Source of the DNA: Gnetum montanum
Taxonomy: Eukaryota; Streptophyta; Gnetopsida; Gnetales; Gnetaceae
Assembly (NCBI GenBank): GCA_015680685.1
Contig: MNCI01020673.1
Span: forward strand, 855,908 to 919,907
DNA length: 64,000 nt
Direction of reading: 5' to 3'
Below, one piece after another: positions 22,501-33,728 of this stretch. The number at the start of each line of letters is the position of its first letter. The stretch's first letter is position 1. The notes under the pieces were generated by a model. The model made no database searches. It worked only from the letters and a program-made list of their open reading frames with translations, and was not told the origin of the DNA. Made by a program: the position numbers and the translations under genes.

Positions 22501-25125
22501 GGTAGATTAAGGGACTTCTAGGGTTAGAGAATTTCCTGGGAAGGTGGCCCTCCTTAATCTAGTTAGTGATGGTATGTGTTAACATAACCATATGCGTTGA
22601 GCTTTGCTTTTGGTTTGAAGGGAGCTCCGAAGCCATATTTGATGGAGGAACATTCGGAGGCTCAACCGCTTGTGGTTGTGAGAGCTTGTTTGGACTGTTG
22701 GTTTTGAAGAAAGGGTTTCTCCTTGTACGGTTGTCAAAACTAGTAGTGGGTTGAAGGTTTATAGCTCTCGTAGCATTGCGTTGCTACAGTTGAGTGGAGA
22801 GTTCCCCTTGCATCGCTAGAGTGGGTGGTAGTGGAGCTATTGGTGTAAGAGTGGTAGATGGATTTGGAGGATGGTATGCATGTGGTGTGTCTCTCCCAGG
22901 AGAAGGAGTCCTATAGTACTCCCAAGCTTGGTAGTGATGTTGTGGGGTCACGTGACCAATAGAGTCACTTGGAGAGATTGGCTACTACACGTAGTAGCCA
23001 TATGGATTTGGTTGCTGGTAAGGGTATTGTTGCCTGGGTGGTGGCATCCCCCATGACTGTGGGTATTGCCACTACTGGTGTTGCTCCATAGGTTGTGGTG
23101 GAGTTCCACTTGGATAATACGTTAATGGTTGGTGGAACTACCTTAGGTTACCTTAGGGATAAGGTAACCATTGGGGTGCTTGTTGTTTGTTAAGTCTTGG
23201 GTTGAGTGCATACACCCTAGACTCTTATAGATGTGAGATTATTGGGCAACATCCCTTAGGATGGTCATATTGGCATATCTCACATCCACTGTTATTTTCT
23301 ATATTTGAATCCAAAACCTCTTCGGTGATATCCATTTTACCCTTACCTTTGTTATGTGCATGGTCCAAATCCATCTTCTTCTTTTTATCATAGTCACTAC
23401 TTCGCTTCCTAGACTCCTCTACAATTTTTAGAACAATTTCAAATCTTCTATCTAAGGAGTCCCACATTTGATCTACCTTAGCCGATACTTCTATCATTAA
23501 TTTTTGGAGTGGAAAATTTTTCCTATTCACCAACTCTTCAAGTGATGACTCATCCTCCTCCTCACAGAATCTCACTCCCCTTTTTCAGAGGGAAGGATCG
23601 TAGTTGTACTCTTTCGCACTTTCTCTCTTGTGTAGCTCTCCTTCTTCCTTAGCTACTTGCTCCAAAAATCTATGGATCTAGTGGGACTTAAGCTCTAATA
23701 ATCTCCCTTGGGCATATCTTCCAAGGGTTCTCCTAGTTTCATGCTTAATTCCATCTACGAGATCGCATAGTTGATCCTGCTACGAGTAATCATGGCCCAG
23801 GCAATGATGTAATAGTGTATAATATCTACCCATGGCAGCATCCAAGGGTTCATGATTACCCTACTTCCATCCTTGGATCTACTTTCGCAAGTTGGACACT
23901 CGAGAGTACGTTTGATATTTATCGTTAAAAAGTTCTAGCATCGTACTCCACCTTCGAATGGATTCTAGTTCTAAGGACCGGTACCAGCTTTCCATTCTTT
24001 GATCAGTGTCCTTGGAAAAAACTTTAATCTTTGCCACTCGTTCTCAATATTCTGCAAAGCACATGCATCGTGAAATTCCTATAAATGGTTTTGAGGATCA
24101 GCGTTGTATCCCCCCTCAAATCATGGGATATTATTCATGTCTAATCTCTTGATCTTGCTATCTCTCTGGTGCCTTGTAGGTATTCTAACAGCCTCCATAA
24201 TGTTTAACATGCTTTAGGTTGCAAGTAGGGGTTCTTTGTGGTCATTTCTCTCATAGTTTCTATGATGTCTATGAGGTTCCCTACTTTCCCTTCTTTCATG
24301 CCTTGACTCTCTACATTGCCCTCATCCTCGCTCTCGACTCTCTCGTCAAGGTCTCTCATTTTTCTTACCCTTATCCTCACTGTTAGGTTCTTTATGACTA
24401 TGTCTCGATGTTGAAGGAGAGGGTGAATGTGATGATGAAGGTGAAGAAGAAGGAGCAGCATCGCCATGAAAATGTTTCCTACCTTCTCTTAGATGATCTC
24501 AACCCCGACCGTGATGACGATCAAAATGCTCACTCTTATCATGTGTTCGTGTTCCCTCGTTGAACACTTGGTGTTCATGAGGATTAGAACTAGGGTTGTG
24601 AATCATGGAGCGAAGATTCTGATACACCACCTCCTCACTATCGTTAGGAGGGGGAACATCATTTTGTGGAGAACCTATTGAAATAGGTTCACCACGCTCA
24701 ATTTCACTTATGATAGGTGGAGCGTTATGGGGTCCTTTGCCCTTTAACGATGTGTGGTAACTCTCCTACCACAAGTCCCATTGACGTTGCACTTCTGTGG
24801 GATGTTAGTCCCTTGAATTGTAATCGCATGCAACGTACTTTGTGTATAATTGTGACATGCCTATTCGTGCAAGGGCACGAAGGAGCATGTTGGGGGCTGC
24901 TCTATCTAGAGGCAACACTATGTTAGCCTCCAAGTCTCTCAAACGCAGTTGTTCATCTTGATGGAAGAAGAAAGTAAATTCAGATATATATTCATTGTGA
25001 TGAATATATACCACACTAAATTATTGAGGAATTGGTGGATTTTGGTTTTGTGTGTTGTGTCACCGACTGTCTCTTGTGTTGTTCCTAGGCGGTGAAGTGC
25101 TTTTGTTCGAAGAAGAAGAAATTTT
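22501..25125 (-). pseudogene. gag polyprotein of copy 3 (broken)
   Basis: Collinear with the copy 2 and copy 1 gags. Near the start is FTFFFHQDEQLRLRDLEANIVLPLD (about 24900-24980), with a LLRALARIGMSQLYTKYV block after it. The centre is His/Asp/Arg-rich (24200-24560), then the retrotransposon-gag core (about 23700-24150), an acidic coiled stretch (23400-23575) and a Pro/Gln-rich tail. Stops are frequent. No zinc knuckle seen. Confidence 0.75.
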
Positions 25126-25249
25126 AGTCTTGTTTTGGTGTGCTATTTACCGTTATGTTATTTTTCCTTTGATCAACCCTAAGGGTTAATTTAAGCTTCC
25201 CAATGATATGGATGATCTCCTATGTTCTACGTAGCACACAAAAAACTAA

Positions 25250-25269
25250 GTCCTCGACAACAGCGCCAA
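25250..25269 (-). other. primer binding site of copy 3 (tRNA-Asp type)
   Basis: In element sense, TTGGCGCTGTTGTCGAGGAC directly follows the 5' LTR end CTCATCA. It pairs with the tRNA-Asp 3' end apart from a few changes. Confidence 0.8.
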
Positions 25270-26095
25270 TGATGAGTGGCAATGTACCCCTACACTCGAC
25301 CATACGAATACGAGCATTACATGCGCAATCCGGTCAAACTCCGCAAACGGACAAGTTGTGGCATCTAGACAGTTAGCCTTAGGTCACAATTCGCTATCTT
25401 CCCACCTAGACTAGTATTAGCTTTTTCACATATGGTTTAGTCCAGAGTGAGGTGTATGATGTGGTCCTATGCTAACGCTACTCTTGAAGATAATGGAAGA
25501 TAATATTAACTAAACTAGGAGAGAAAGGATGAGAGAGAATCTAACTAGCCTAAGTGCAATGAGCATCTGTTCCTTGATTATTCATACACATCTTGGACTT
25601 CGTGCATGACTACCACTGGGATTACCAAGCGTAGATCCTAGGTACACTACTGGGTTACCAAGTAGTCACACTTAAATGCTCATAATCAAGTTGTACTCAT
25701 TCCGCGTTTAACATGAGTTTAAGGGTGATAGAGATTAATTAGGAAAGAATTAAATAAAAAGTAAATAATTAATTAATCTAAGTGAATGTTGCAATGATGA
25801 AGTAATCTCAATCTTTATTGTCGGTAATGTGCGTGTCCAAGTACGTCACACTAGAATAGGATGTCATACAATTACATTCACCACATTGCGGGCATACACT
25901 GGGAGGAAAAGGGTTGAGTGAAAGAAATTAAAATACTTAAACTAAAACTAACTTACTGACTAATGATCTCTAACTCATCTATGTACCTCTTATTTATAGA
26001 TGAGAAGACAGGCTACGATATTACGTATGCGATATTGTGGTTGGGCTACGATATCGCGTACGTGATATCGCTGTCATCCAAAATGTGACTCATCA
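25270..26095 (-). repeat. 5' LTR of copy 3
   Basis: It starts TGATGAGTGGCAATG and ends GACTCATCA. TATTTATA at 25991-25998 is the TATA box (TATAAATA in element sense). The following 90 bases carry CGATATCGC/TGCGATATTG dyads. The middle part is more diverged from the copy 2 LTR than the ends. Confidence 0.9.
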
Positions 26096-26100
26096 ATATG

Positions 26101-26546
26101 TAAAGGTAAAAAAGATGTTTCCATAGATAACATGCCCATGGGAAGTATCGAATTCAGCAAATATTATAAAATTCATCTTGATAGTACATGATTTTAGATA
26201 AGAAGAGGAGAAACTTCAAGTGTTACTTAGTACATACCAGATTCCAAAGTCATATGACAAAGGAAAGAAGCCAATGGAGGAGCCACTGCCACTAGAGACA
26301 TGAGGCTACATTGAGCTTTATCATTTTGTTTTATTTTATTGTTTTGATTTGTCAAAATTATGTCAATCATGTGATGCATGATAATCTTGTAAACACCACT
26401 TGAACCACAATGTGGCATTCAAAGTCAAGTTAGCAATATATATAAGTAGTCATGTTAAAGTTTGAATACACCTCACAATTTTATAAGGAACTCTACCCTC
26501 CTTTTATTTTAATTCAAAGATAACTTTCAAGTCAATTTTGGGAATA
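26101..26546 (+). pseudogene. 3' end of element C
   Basis: This resumes the family-B host after copy 3, collinear with about 30360-30795 of D (shared GTACATGATTTTAGA/GTACATGATCCC and GAAGCCA-GAG..CCACTGCCACTAG blocks). It ends with the purine tract TTTTGGGAATA (26536-26546) just before the LTR. Confidence 0.7.
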
Positions 26547-27419
26547 TGATAAAATCATATTAGTCATTAAATGTGATATTGCATCTATGATATCATAGCT
26601 CTACTTACGTCATCATAGAGACGATGTAGTGGGTTCTAGTCTTCACTATAAATGCCAATCCTTTATCATGTCTAACAAATAGATTTTGTGAAACACTTAA
26701 CAAAATTCTTGTAATATCTTTTCATCAGTTACACTTAGAATTATAATTAGAGGTGAATGCTTGTAGTGTGGTAACTAATAGTTGTACGGAGTATTTATTT
26801 GAATGGATTGTACGTTGACATAATTCATGATCAGTAATAAAGATTGAGATTATTTCTTACCATTGCAACATCTCACTTAGTTTACTTTTATTTTCTAATA
26901 TGATTACTTTGATTAAGTTATTTACACTTTATAAGTTCTTAACTTTTCCAATGTCCCTTAGTAAGATGAAATAAGTATGATTTATTTCAAGTGTAGTGTA
27001 ATTGCTTGATAACCTAGTATTGACTTCACTTGATTCGCTTAGTAGTGAATTCACTTGGTAATCCTAGTGTTGGTTACATAAGCCGAAGGAATGCATGACA
27101 AGATAGGAACAAATGGTTGTCACCATAGGCTAGGATAGATCTACATTTCTTTTATCACCTAGATTTACACTTTATTTTCATTTTCATTATGGAAATACTT
27201 AAGATTAATTTAAGCCTAGAACATCATAACATCATATATCTCACCAAGACTTAAACCATACTACTTGTACTTTACTAACTCAATGTGAGAAGACAATGAT
27301 CACAAACCAACTATTAACCACTAGCATATTTTCATTACTCATCCACATATTATAATCTAGCCACATGTGAATGCTCATGACTTGTATGGTGGAATGTTGG
27401 AATACCCAACCACTAATCA
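26547..27419 (+). repeat. family-B LTR shared by elements C and D
   Basis: It begins TGATAAAATCATATT after a purine tract and ends CACTAATCA. It matches the split LTR 30796-30962 + 44548-45181 and the partial LTR ending at 61873. In order it contains dyads GATATTGC..TATGATATCATA, a CGTCATCATAGAGACG dyad, CTATAAATGCC (about 26648) as TATA box, and a long conserved R/U5-like part. The left neighbour is the end of C, the right neighbour the start of D. Confidence 0.8.
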
Positions 27420-30400
27420 CCCATATCTTCATAATAACACACTTGATTTGAATCATTCTTGATAACTTTCACTGATGAAGTAATCATCTTAGCCTTGGTG
27501 AAGAGTGTTGTGTGTAGTTCTTGTGAATTATGCAAATTTTTTCTAACAATTGAAAGATCAATTAAGGGTAAAAATCATAAGAAATAATAACATTTTGATC
27601 TAACTAGCTAATAAACTTAATTTTTCTTCCTAATTGATCATTCAAATACTTTCTAAACAATAAATTAAAGATAAGTAATGGAACATCAAGCTGAAATTAT
27701 TTTCAATTGATTGATAGATTATTTAATTAAGGGTTTTTCTAAATAAGAGTTTTTTCTAAATTGATAAATTTTCGAAACTTTGAAATCTAAATTAAAAATA
27801 AAATGGGTTGTATCTAATATTTTTGATCAAAACCCAAAATCCAATGAAATTTTATGAACCTTTAGGAATTTTTTGGATGATCTTGAATTTTGTTATGATT
27901 GCAAATGTCATCAAATGATTACTTAAAGTTGAAGGACTATTACAACCAAGGGAAAAGAGGCATAAAGAAAGAGGATGAGGCATAAATCAAACTCCTCATG
28001 CAGAGTAAGAGGCATAGTCATACTAATCCATTAGCCCACACTTGTAATAGGGTGATTTGTGTAGGTAAAAGCTAATGTGCCACCATCTTTGGAGTAAGGA
28101 CAACATCTCACAGTTTCTAATGAGTTTCTATAGGTCATCCAAAAAAAATCCATCATGTCTACTATGATAGTAAAACTCAATTTCATACCAGTTATGGAGT
28201 TTGAATCTACAAAGGTTTAAGAACAACTTCAACCTTTACCTCTTTAACCCATCATTTCAAACAATGATGAATGGTATTTGGGAAAATTTCATCAATTTTG
28301 AAAAAATAAACAAGATCATGCAACTATAAAGATTGATGATGTAATAGTGCCATATTTAGTTGCAACAATTGCTAGGGAACTAAACCTACCAAATATCGAA
28401 GCCAAAATTGCTCAAATATTCATATAATCTAATAAAGATGTAAGAAACTTATGGTTCCAAAGGACATACAAAACTCAGAGATGAAATATAATGGATAATT
28501 CACTACTAAAAATATTTACTTAAATATTGAAACATATCATATTTTTCCAACTGAGAAGCACTTTCTCAATGGTAAAATTTTAAGCCAATACAACCAATCT
28601 ATTTTTTCTAGGAATATAGAGAAGATTTGAAGAGAAGAAGATAGGGAAACCCATTCTTCCATTTCCTTGTATTATTAGAAAGTTGTGCAAACAAGTAGGA
28701 ATTTTGGGCTACATAAATAATGTTCTCTGAAAAGTGCAAAATACTTCATAGGTAGAAATCTTCAAGCCAGTGCCACCCAAGAAGGACCAAGAAGAAAAAC
28801 TAGCAAGCATTGAGGTTGTAGCAGGATCAACACCAATAGCAAACATTCCAACTATAGGTATGAAACAACTAGAATTTAGTGGATTAACTCCAATAATAGA
28901 ATAAATAAGACCAAGTTCTTTACTAGTACAATAACCAAAACACAAGCCTTTCATAAATCACTTGCAGTAAATTTCTAAAATAATTAGTTGGAGCACTAGG
29001 AAATTCTCAAATATGTATCAAGTAAGGGATAATCCAAGTAGACTTAGAGTATCAATAGGACCTGCTAGTGGTCAAATATCTTTACTAGCAGAAGAGGATG
29101 ATGATTAGGCACAACAAATTTTTGGGAATACTACATCATTTTAGGTGATATTATAAATTGCAGAAAGAGCAACTATAAGATGATACAACACTAAGATGCA
29201 ACACAATTAGAAGTAATAACTAACCATATCAAAGAATCATTTCATGTTTCCATTATGGCATTGACACACATCTATAAGCCAAAGATGTATAGGTTATGCA
29301 AAATATTTTTGATATCCTAGTTACATCATTGTATTATAGTCAAAATAATATTCACAAAAGGATAGTTTGTCATGGTAGAAACAAGGATGCAACACATAGA
29401 AAATGAAGTGTAGAGGCTTCAAGCAAAACTAGCTACATTGATAGCTAAAAGAGAGGACCTTGCATGACACATTGCACTAGAATACCTAGCATAATTTAGA
29501 GATGAATAAGTTAATTAATTCATAATTAAGAAAAAATAGATGGAGATAGAGAAGGAAAAGGTAATGTGGAATGCTTCAGTAGTAGATGCTTAGATGTATG
29601 CTCATGATAAGTTTATCACTGCATTGGAAAAAGGGAATAAAAAGATTCTTGTAGAAAATTTAAGATTGAAAGATGTTGAAAAGTAGAGAAACATACTTGA
29701 GAAAAGTATCAATTAGTTAAAAGAATAATTTTCTAGAGTCAACATCAATATTAGATAATTGGCATGTGAGAATAGAGGCCTATTAATGGAAGAAGTACAT
29801 ACATTCAAACAAAAGTCAGCTATTAAAATCAACATGTGGTAGGATGAGGTCAAGAAACATGAAACACTCAAGGAACACTTTAGAGATAAAGTGAACATGT
29901 ACAAGAAAATTAATAAGAGATAAATTTAGATGATCAGGGCAAAAATCAATTCTACTACACAATAAACACCTTATTAGCAACCCATCTTAGATAGTCTTAC
30001 TCTTATCCACTAAGTAGTGTTGAAAAATAAGGACTTGTAGATAGAAGATTTATCAAAATACATGAGGTTAGAAAATTGACACTTTGCTAACTTAGCCATG
30101 TTAACAACATGTAGGCTAGTAATAGAATTAGAGCAACAAGTGGCTATAATGTATTCCATTATGAAAAATAGTTTGTAGATAGAAAAGATACATAGAAAAA
30201 GCTCCACATCACAAACTCTAAACTTGAAGTAGTTAAATTAAGCTATCAAAACCAACAAAATGTTATAGTGAATCTAGTTTGAAGAATGTCTAATTATCCA
30301 AATTTATAAAAGATGGCCAAAGCCTTTGAGGTAGAAAGAACACAATTTGCAATATGGTATGTCAAAGCCAATGAAATGTTTTATCAACTATCATGTCCCT

Positions 30401-30795
30401 TGGAAGTGCCAACACTTGCAAATATTTCTGAATTAGAATGAATAGTACATGATCCCAAAACTAAAGAGGAAAAGCTCATAGCATTGCTAAATAATTACCA
30501 ATTCAAGAAGCTAGAGAATAAAGGAAAAAATTAATGAGAAGCCACCACCACTAGGAATATGAAGTGATTGCATCAAATTTTATTTTTGTTTGTTTTATTT
30601 TACTTTTATTGTGTCAATCATGCACTACATAATATTTTTGTAACATGACTTCAATAAAGATGTAACATTCATAGTAAAGTTAAGTGTAGATATATGTCAT
30701 GATGTCAAGTCCATGTAACCCCATAATTTTATCATGAACTCTATCCTTTTTTTTGTTTGAACTTGAGGAAGAGTTTTTTTTTAGTTAGAGGGATA
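27420..30795 (+). mobile_element. element D: pol-less LTR element of family B
   Basis: Internal region of 3.38 kb between the LTR 26547-27419 and the LTR beginning at 30796. It carries one long decayed reading frame and no RT, integrase, RNase H or protease motif, matching element C throughout from about 27536. The site expected for a primer just after 27419 (CCCATATCTTC) does not resemble the tRNA-Asp site of element F, so it is degraded or rearranged. It ends with a purine tract (TTAGAGGGATA, 30786-30795). Confidence 0.8.
27905..30535 (+). pseudogene. family-B coiled-coil protein (element D)
   Basis: Reading through stops, the product starts near 27905 and would have roughly 850 residues. 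Parts in order: a lysine/arginine-rich start; a globular part with PYLVATIARELNLPNIEAKI (about 28345-28410) and EEKKIGKPILPFPCIIRKLCKQVG (about 28630-28705); a Pro/Gln-rich linker (28750-28950); then a long charged coiled coil (about 29390-30350; blocks EIEKEKVMWNAS, KKILVENLRLKDVEK, VLKNKDL). The LPFPC-IRKLC block weakly resembles plant ATHILA ORF1-like domains. I do not recognise a catalytic function. Most stops stand where C or the reading sense predicts Gln. Confidence 0.6.
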
Positions 30796-30962
30796 TGATG
30801 AAATAACTTTTCATCAAGGACTATGATATCATTTCTATGATATCGTAGATGTAATATCATAGCTCAATACACAATGTCATAGATACAATGTAGTGGGTCA
30901 TGGTTATTCCTTTAAATATGAGCCCATCATCATGTTCAATTTCTATAGTGTGGTGATTAACA
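30796..30962 (+). repeat. 3' LTR of element D, left piece
   Basis: It begins TGATGAAATAAC after a purine tract. It carries the same dyads (CTATGATATC..GATATCGTAG) and a TAAATATGAGCC TATA-like region as 26547-27419, then stops at the copia insertion. The rest of the LTR resumes at 44548. Confidence 0.8.
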
Positions 30963-32073
30963 TGTGGATCAAAAAATTAGAAGGGGGATTGAATAACATC
31001 AACAATTAAAATTATTGCAGCCATCAAAATTAATTATAATTTTTATGTGGTTCCTCAACTTGGGTACATCCACACTCAGAGGATAGAATTCATGCATACC
31101 TTTAGACTTTATTGCTTCAAAAATAAGGTTTGAAGGACATCACAACCTTTAGAAGATTTCAAATTCACTTTGGAGTGTTTCATTGGTATGAAACCACTCA
31201 ACCCTACAAGATCCCAAAAAGCTTAAAATGTGATTTGAAGGATCCCACAACCTTTACAAACATGATCTTTGCATGGGAGTAATTTGTTGCTACAAAACCA
31301 CTCAACCTCACGAGGTCCTGAAAAGCTCAATAAAAATGTCTTCCTCCAAGAAGCACATCAACCCTATAGGGATATAGAGGAAAAAAGAAAAATCAAGGAG
31401 AAAGTGTAAGTTGATTTATAGAGTCCTTGCAATGAGGCTTAATACAACCAATACATACAAAAGATAATACAATGAAGGACAAACACTAAATCTCTTTAAG
31501 TAGCCTTGGATAGATTTTATAATGAATACTACTTCCCCCTTTCCTAAGAATTCCACTTAGTCTTATACCTTTTGAGTTTCCAAAAACTCCTTTGAATTTG
31601 TACAATGACTACTAAACAGCTAGTTTAGACATCTACTTCAAAGATGAGATGCCTATCTACAACCAGCCACAATGTAAGAGAGACATCTATCCTAAAGTGG
31701 AGAAGTCTACCATGAGATGCTTATTCTCCAAGATAGACATTTCCTATTTATTTGAGATGTCTACTCTGCTTGTACACTCTAAAATTTGGAGAATTCCTTT
31801 GTCATTTTAGCATCTTGGCAGTCCTAGGAACATCTTTGTTTGGCTCATAGACTCCATTTCCATCCATGCTCTCATCTTGTCCATTTAGTCTTCGCTTCAA
31901 CATCTCATCATGGATCTTGTTCTAATTTAGCTCTTGTTCTAAAGTCTTGGATCTCCATTTGAAGTCCTTGCTCATTATGGTCCTACAAGACTACAATCAC
32001 ACACACACACACACACACACATATTCTACATTCTACATTTTCTCTAAGGTTTTGACATATCAAAAGGTCAACA
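30963..32073 (-). repeat. 3' LTR of the copia element
   Basis: It begins TGTGGATC and ends AAGGTCAACA, matching 43442-44542 across its length. It includes tandem blocks of about 105 bases built on CACAACCTTTACAA..AACCACTCAACC (31140-31340), AGATGTCTAC-like motifs (31625-31765), and an (AC)12 microsatellite at 31998-32021 that is much shorter in the other LTR. Confidence 0.92.
31998..32021. repeat. (AC)12 microsatellite in the copia LTR
   Basis: Uninterrupted CA repeats. The sister LTR has only CACACACATACACA at about 44478-44491, so the tract grew (or shrank in the sister) after insertion. Confidence 0.9.
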
Positions 32074-32088
32074 ATCTCCTCCTTTTTG
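32074..32088 (-). other. polypurine tract of the copia element
   Basis: In element sense AAAAAGGAGGAGAT immediately precedes the 3' LTR start TGTTGACC. This is the expected position and composition for plus-strand priming. Confidence 0.85.
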
Positions 32089-32449
32089 GTAATGTCCAAA
32101 ACTTAAGAAAATGGGTTAGTATATGTCATACATTCCATAAAATACTATGGAAAAGTTAAATACCATATCACAATAAAAGGTAACATATCATAATTAAAAG
32201 ATTTACTATATCATATACAATATATCTTTCCATTTTTGGACATTAACAAAAAGCAAATGAAAAATCCCCTTAAACATATACTAGAAATTTTATGAGTGTG
32301 TTCTTTGTTTATATTTTGTATCTTTTGTTTTATTTGAAATAGAGACAAAATATTTACCTAATAGGACAAGGTCCTATTCCCTTAACTTTATAGAGAGCTA
32401 TGAGTTGTCGTTCATTGAGAGGCTTGGTGAAAGCATCTACAACTTGGTT

Positions 32450-32728
32450 TTATGTTCCAATGAATTCTAGCTTTACATGTCCAAGTTGGGTATGTTCTCG
32501 TATAAAATGATGATGAATTTTCATGTGTTTAGTATGAGAATGTTGAATAGGGTTCTTTTTCATGTTGATCAAATTGCTATTATCATAAAAAATAGGTGCA
32601 GATTGGGGTTTAATCCCTAAATCCTTAAGAGTTTCTTTCATCCATAAGATTTGTGCACAACATCTTTTAGTAGAAATGTATTCTACTTCCACCATAGAGA
32701 GTGTTGTGGATGTTTTCTTCTTGGTTGC
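32450..32728 (-). pseudogene. copia RNase H, C-terminal piece
   Basis: In element sense it starts right at the copy 1 insertion with TKKKTSTTLSMVEVEYIS, then CCAQILWMKETL, FYDNSNLINMKKNPIQHS and KHMKIHHHFIREH. This is the standard order of Ty1/copia RNase H: the Glu in VEVEYIS and the Asp in YDNSN are catalytic-site residues. The N-terminal piece is at 39823-39930, and the two join in frame across the nested element. Downstream (32089-32449) is the copia 3' untranslated part. Confidence 0.88.
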
Positions 32729-33586
32729 TGATGGGACACAATATCGCATACGGGATATCGCGGCCATCATGATATCGCATCCCTCACGATATCGCATACA
32801 CAATATTGCATCGTCCCCTGCTATATCATGTACGCGATATCGCGGTGCACCGTCATATCTATAAATAAGAGGCAGCTCTTCTTTATTTCATCAGCCTAGG
32901 CTATACAGCAGGGAAAATTTGGCAAATTGATCACTCTAGAAATAGAATATTTTCCATGTGCCCGCAGTAGGAGTCCTAAAGTGAACGAATATTTATTTGA
33001 GTAAACATTGTACCTGAACACAAGTTTGTGTACGGCAATAAAGATGAGCTTCTTGGATAAGCCTTGCAATGTATGGAATAGGCTAATTAGGATTTTATTT
33101 ATTGTTATTTATTATTCATTATTTACATGCTTTAGTAGTTGTTAAATCTTTCTCAACCCTTCTCTCCTAGTTAAGTGCCTTAGTACGACCGCTTCAAGCA
33201 CCTGTGTTACGCGTGGTGATCCCAGCAACGACTAGCATTTGGTAACCATGGTTGCATTGGTTCAAGGTGTGTACAATAAGTGGGAATAGATGATGATGCT
33301 AGGTTAATTTAGACTTAGTTAGTTAGTTAGAGTTAGTCAATTAGTCTCTCAACCCTTCACCTCGATAGCATTGGAGATAAAACATAAAATGATATAAAAA
33401 TCATATACCTCAAACTTACTTAACCATACACCGTGACAAATACAAGTAAGTCTGGGAAGACAAGAAATAATTAACCTTAAGTATTCCATGAGGTGTGTAT
33501 GCACTTATTCTATGGAGTTTGACTGAATCACACGTGTTACACTCATATTAGTATAGTTGAGTGTAGGGGTACCTCGCCACTCATCA
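32729..33586 (+). repeat. 5' LTR of copy 1
   Basis: It begins TGATGGGACACAATATCGC and ends CACTCATCA (858 bp). The first 125 bases hold at least six GATATCGC-type dyads, then TATAAATA at 32860-32867. The 3' LTR is 813 bp, the difference being mainly fewer dyads. Confidence 0.95.
32740..32867 (+). promoter_or_regulatory. U3 dyad array and TATA box of copy 1
   Basis: Repeats of the palindrome GCGATATCGC and decayed forms (GCAATATTGC, ACGATATCGC, GGATATCGCGG) run up to about 10 bases from TATAAATAAG (32860). Dyads next to a TATA box suggest transcription-factor sites of the LTR promoter; that function is inferred. Confidence 0.6.
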
Positions 33587-33606
33587 TTGGCGCCGTTGTC
33601 AGGGAC
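33587..33606 (+). other. primer binding site of copy 1 (tRNA-Asp)
   Basis: TTGGCGCCGTTGTCAGGGAC directly follows the LTR end. TGGCGCCGTTG is exactly complementary to the last bases of plant tRNA-Asp, and two changes follow in the next seven. Confidence 0.88.
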
Positions 33607-33728
33607 TAAGTGTTTGTGCGCTAAGTAGAACATAGGAAATCACTCACATCATTGGGAGCTTAAAAAAACCTTAGGGTTAATTAAAATAAAAATTTTATAA
33701 TGGTTAAATAGCACATAGATAAGACACA

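Larger units (their letters stand above)
19243..26095 (-). mobile_element. family-A gypsy element, copy 3 (gag-pro only)
   Basis: The minus-strand element has LTRs 19243-19857 (3', shortened at an assembly N) and 25270-26095 (5'), flanked by GTATG (19238-19242) and ATATG (26096-26100). It has gag and protease, but RT, RNase H and integrase are missing: the sequence goes directly from the post-protease linker to the 3' region at about 21800-21850. Copy 1 has the same junction. It could only have moved with enzymes supplied by a relative. Confidence 0.9.
6385..26546 (+). mobile_element. element C: pol-less LTR element of family B, split by two gypsy insertions
   Basis: The host pieces 6385-8260, 18223-19242 and 26101-26546 are collinear with the uninterrupted element D (27536-30795), ending at the LTR 26547-27419. 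Together they make about 3.3 kb, nearly the same as D. The interruptions are copies 2 and 3 of family A with 5-bp duplications. No RT, RNase H, integrase or protease motif is present in any piece. The single long product is degraded but recoverable by comparison with D. Confidence 0.8.

Noticed and set aside
32729-32867. CRISPR-like array of short repeats (GATATCGC dyads)
   Set aside because: Plant nuclear LTR U3; units are irregular palindromes without uniform spacers or cas genes.
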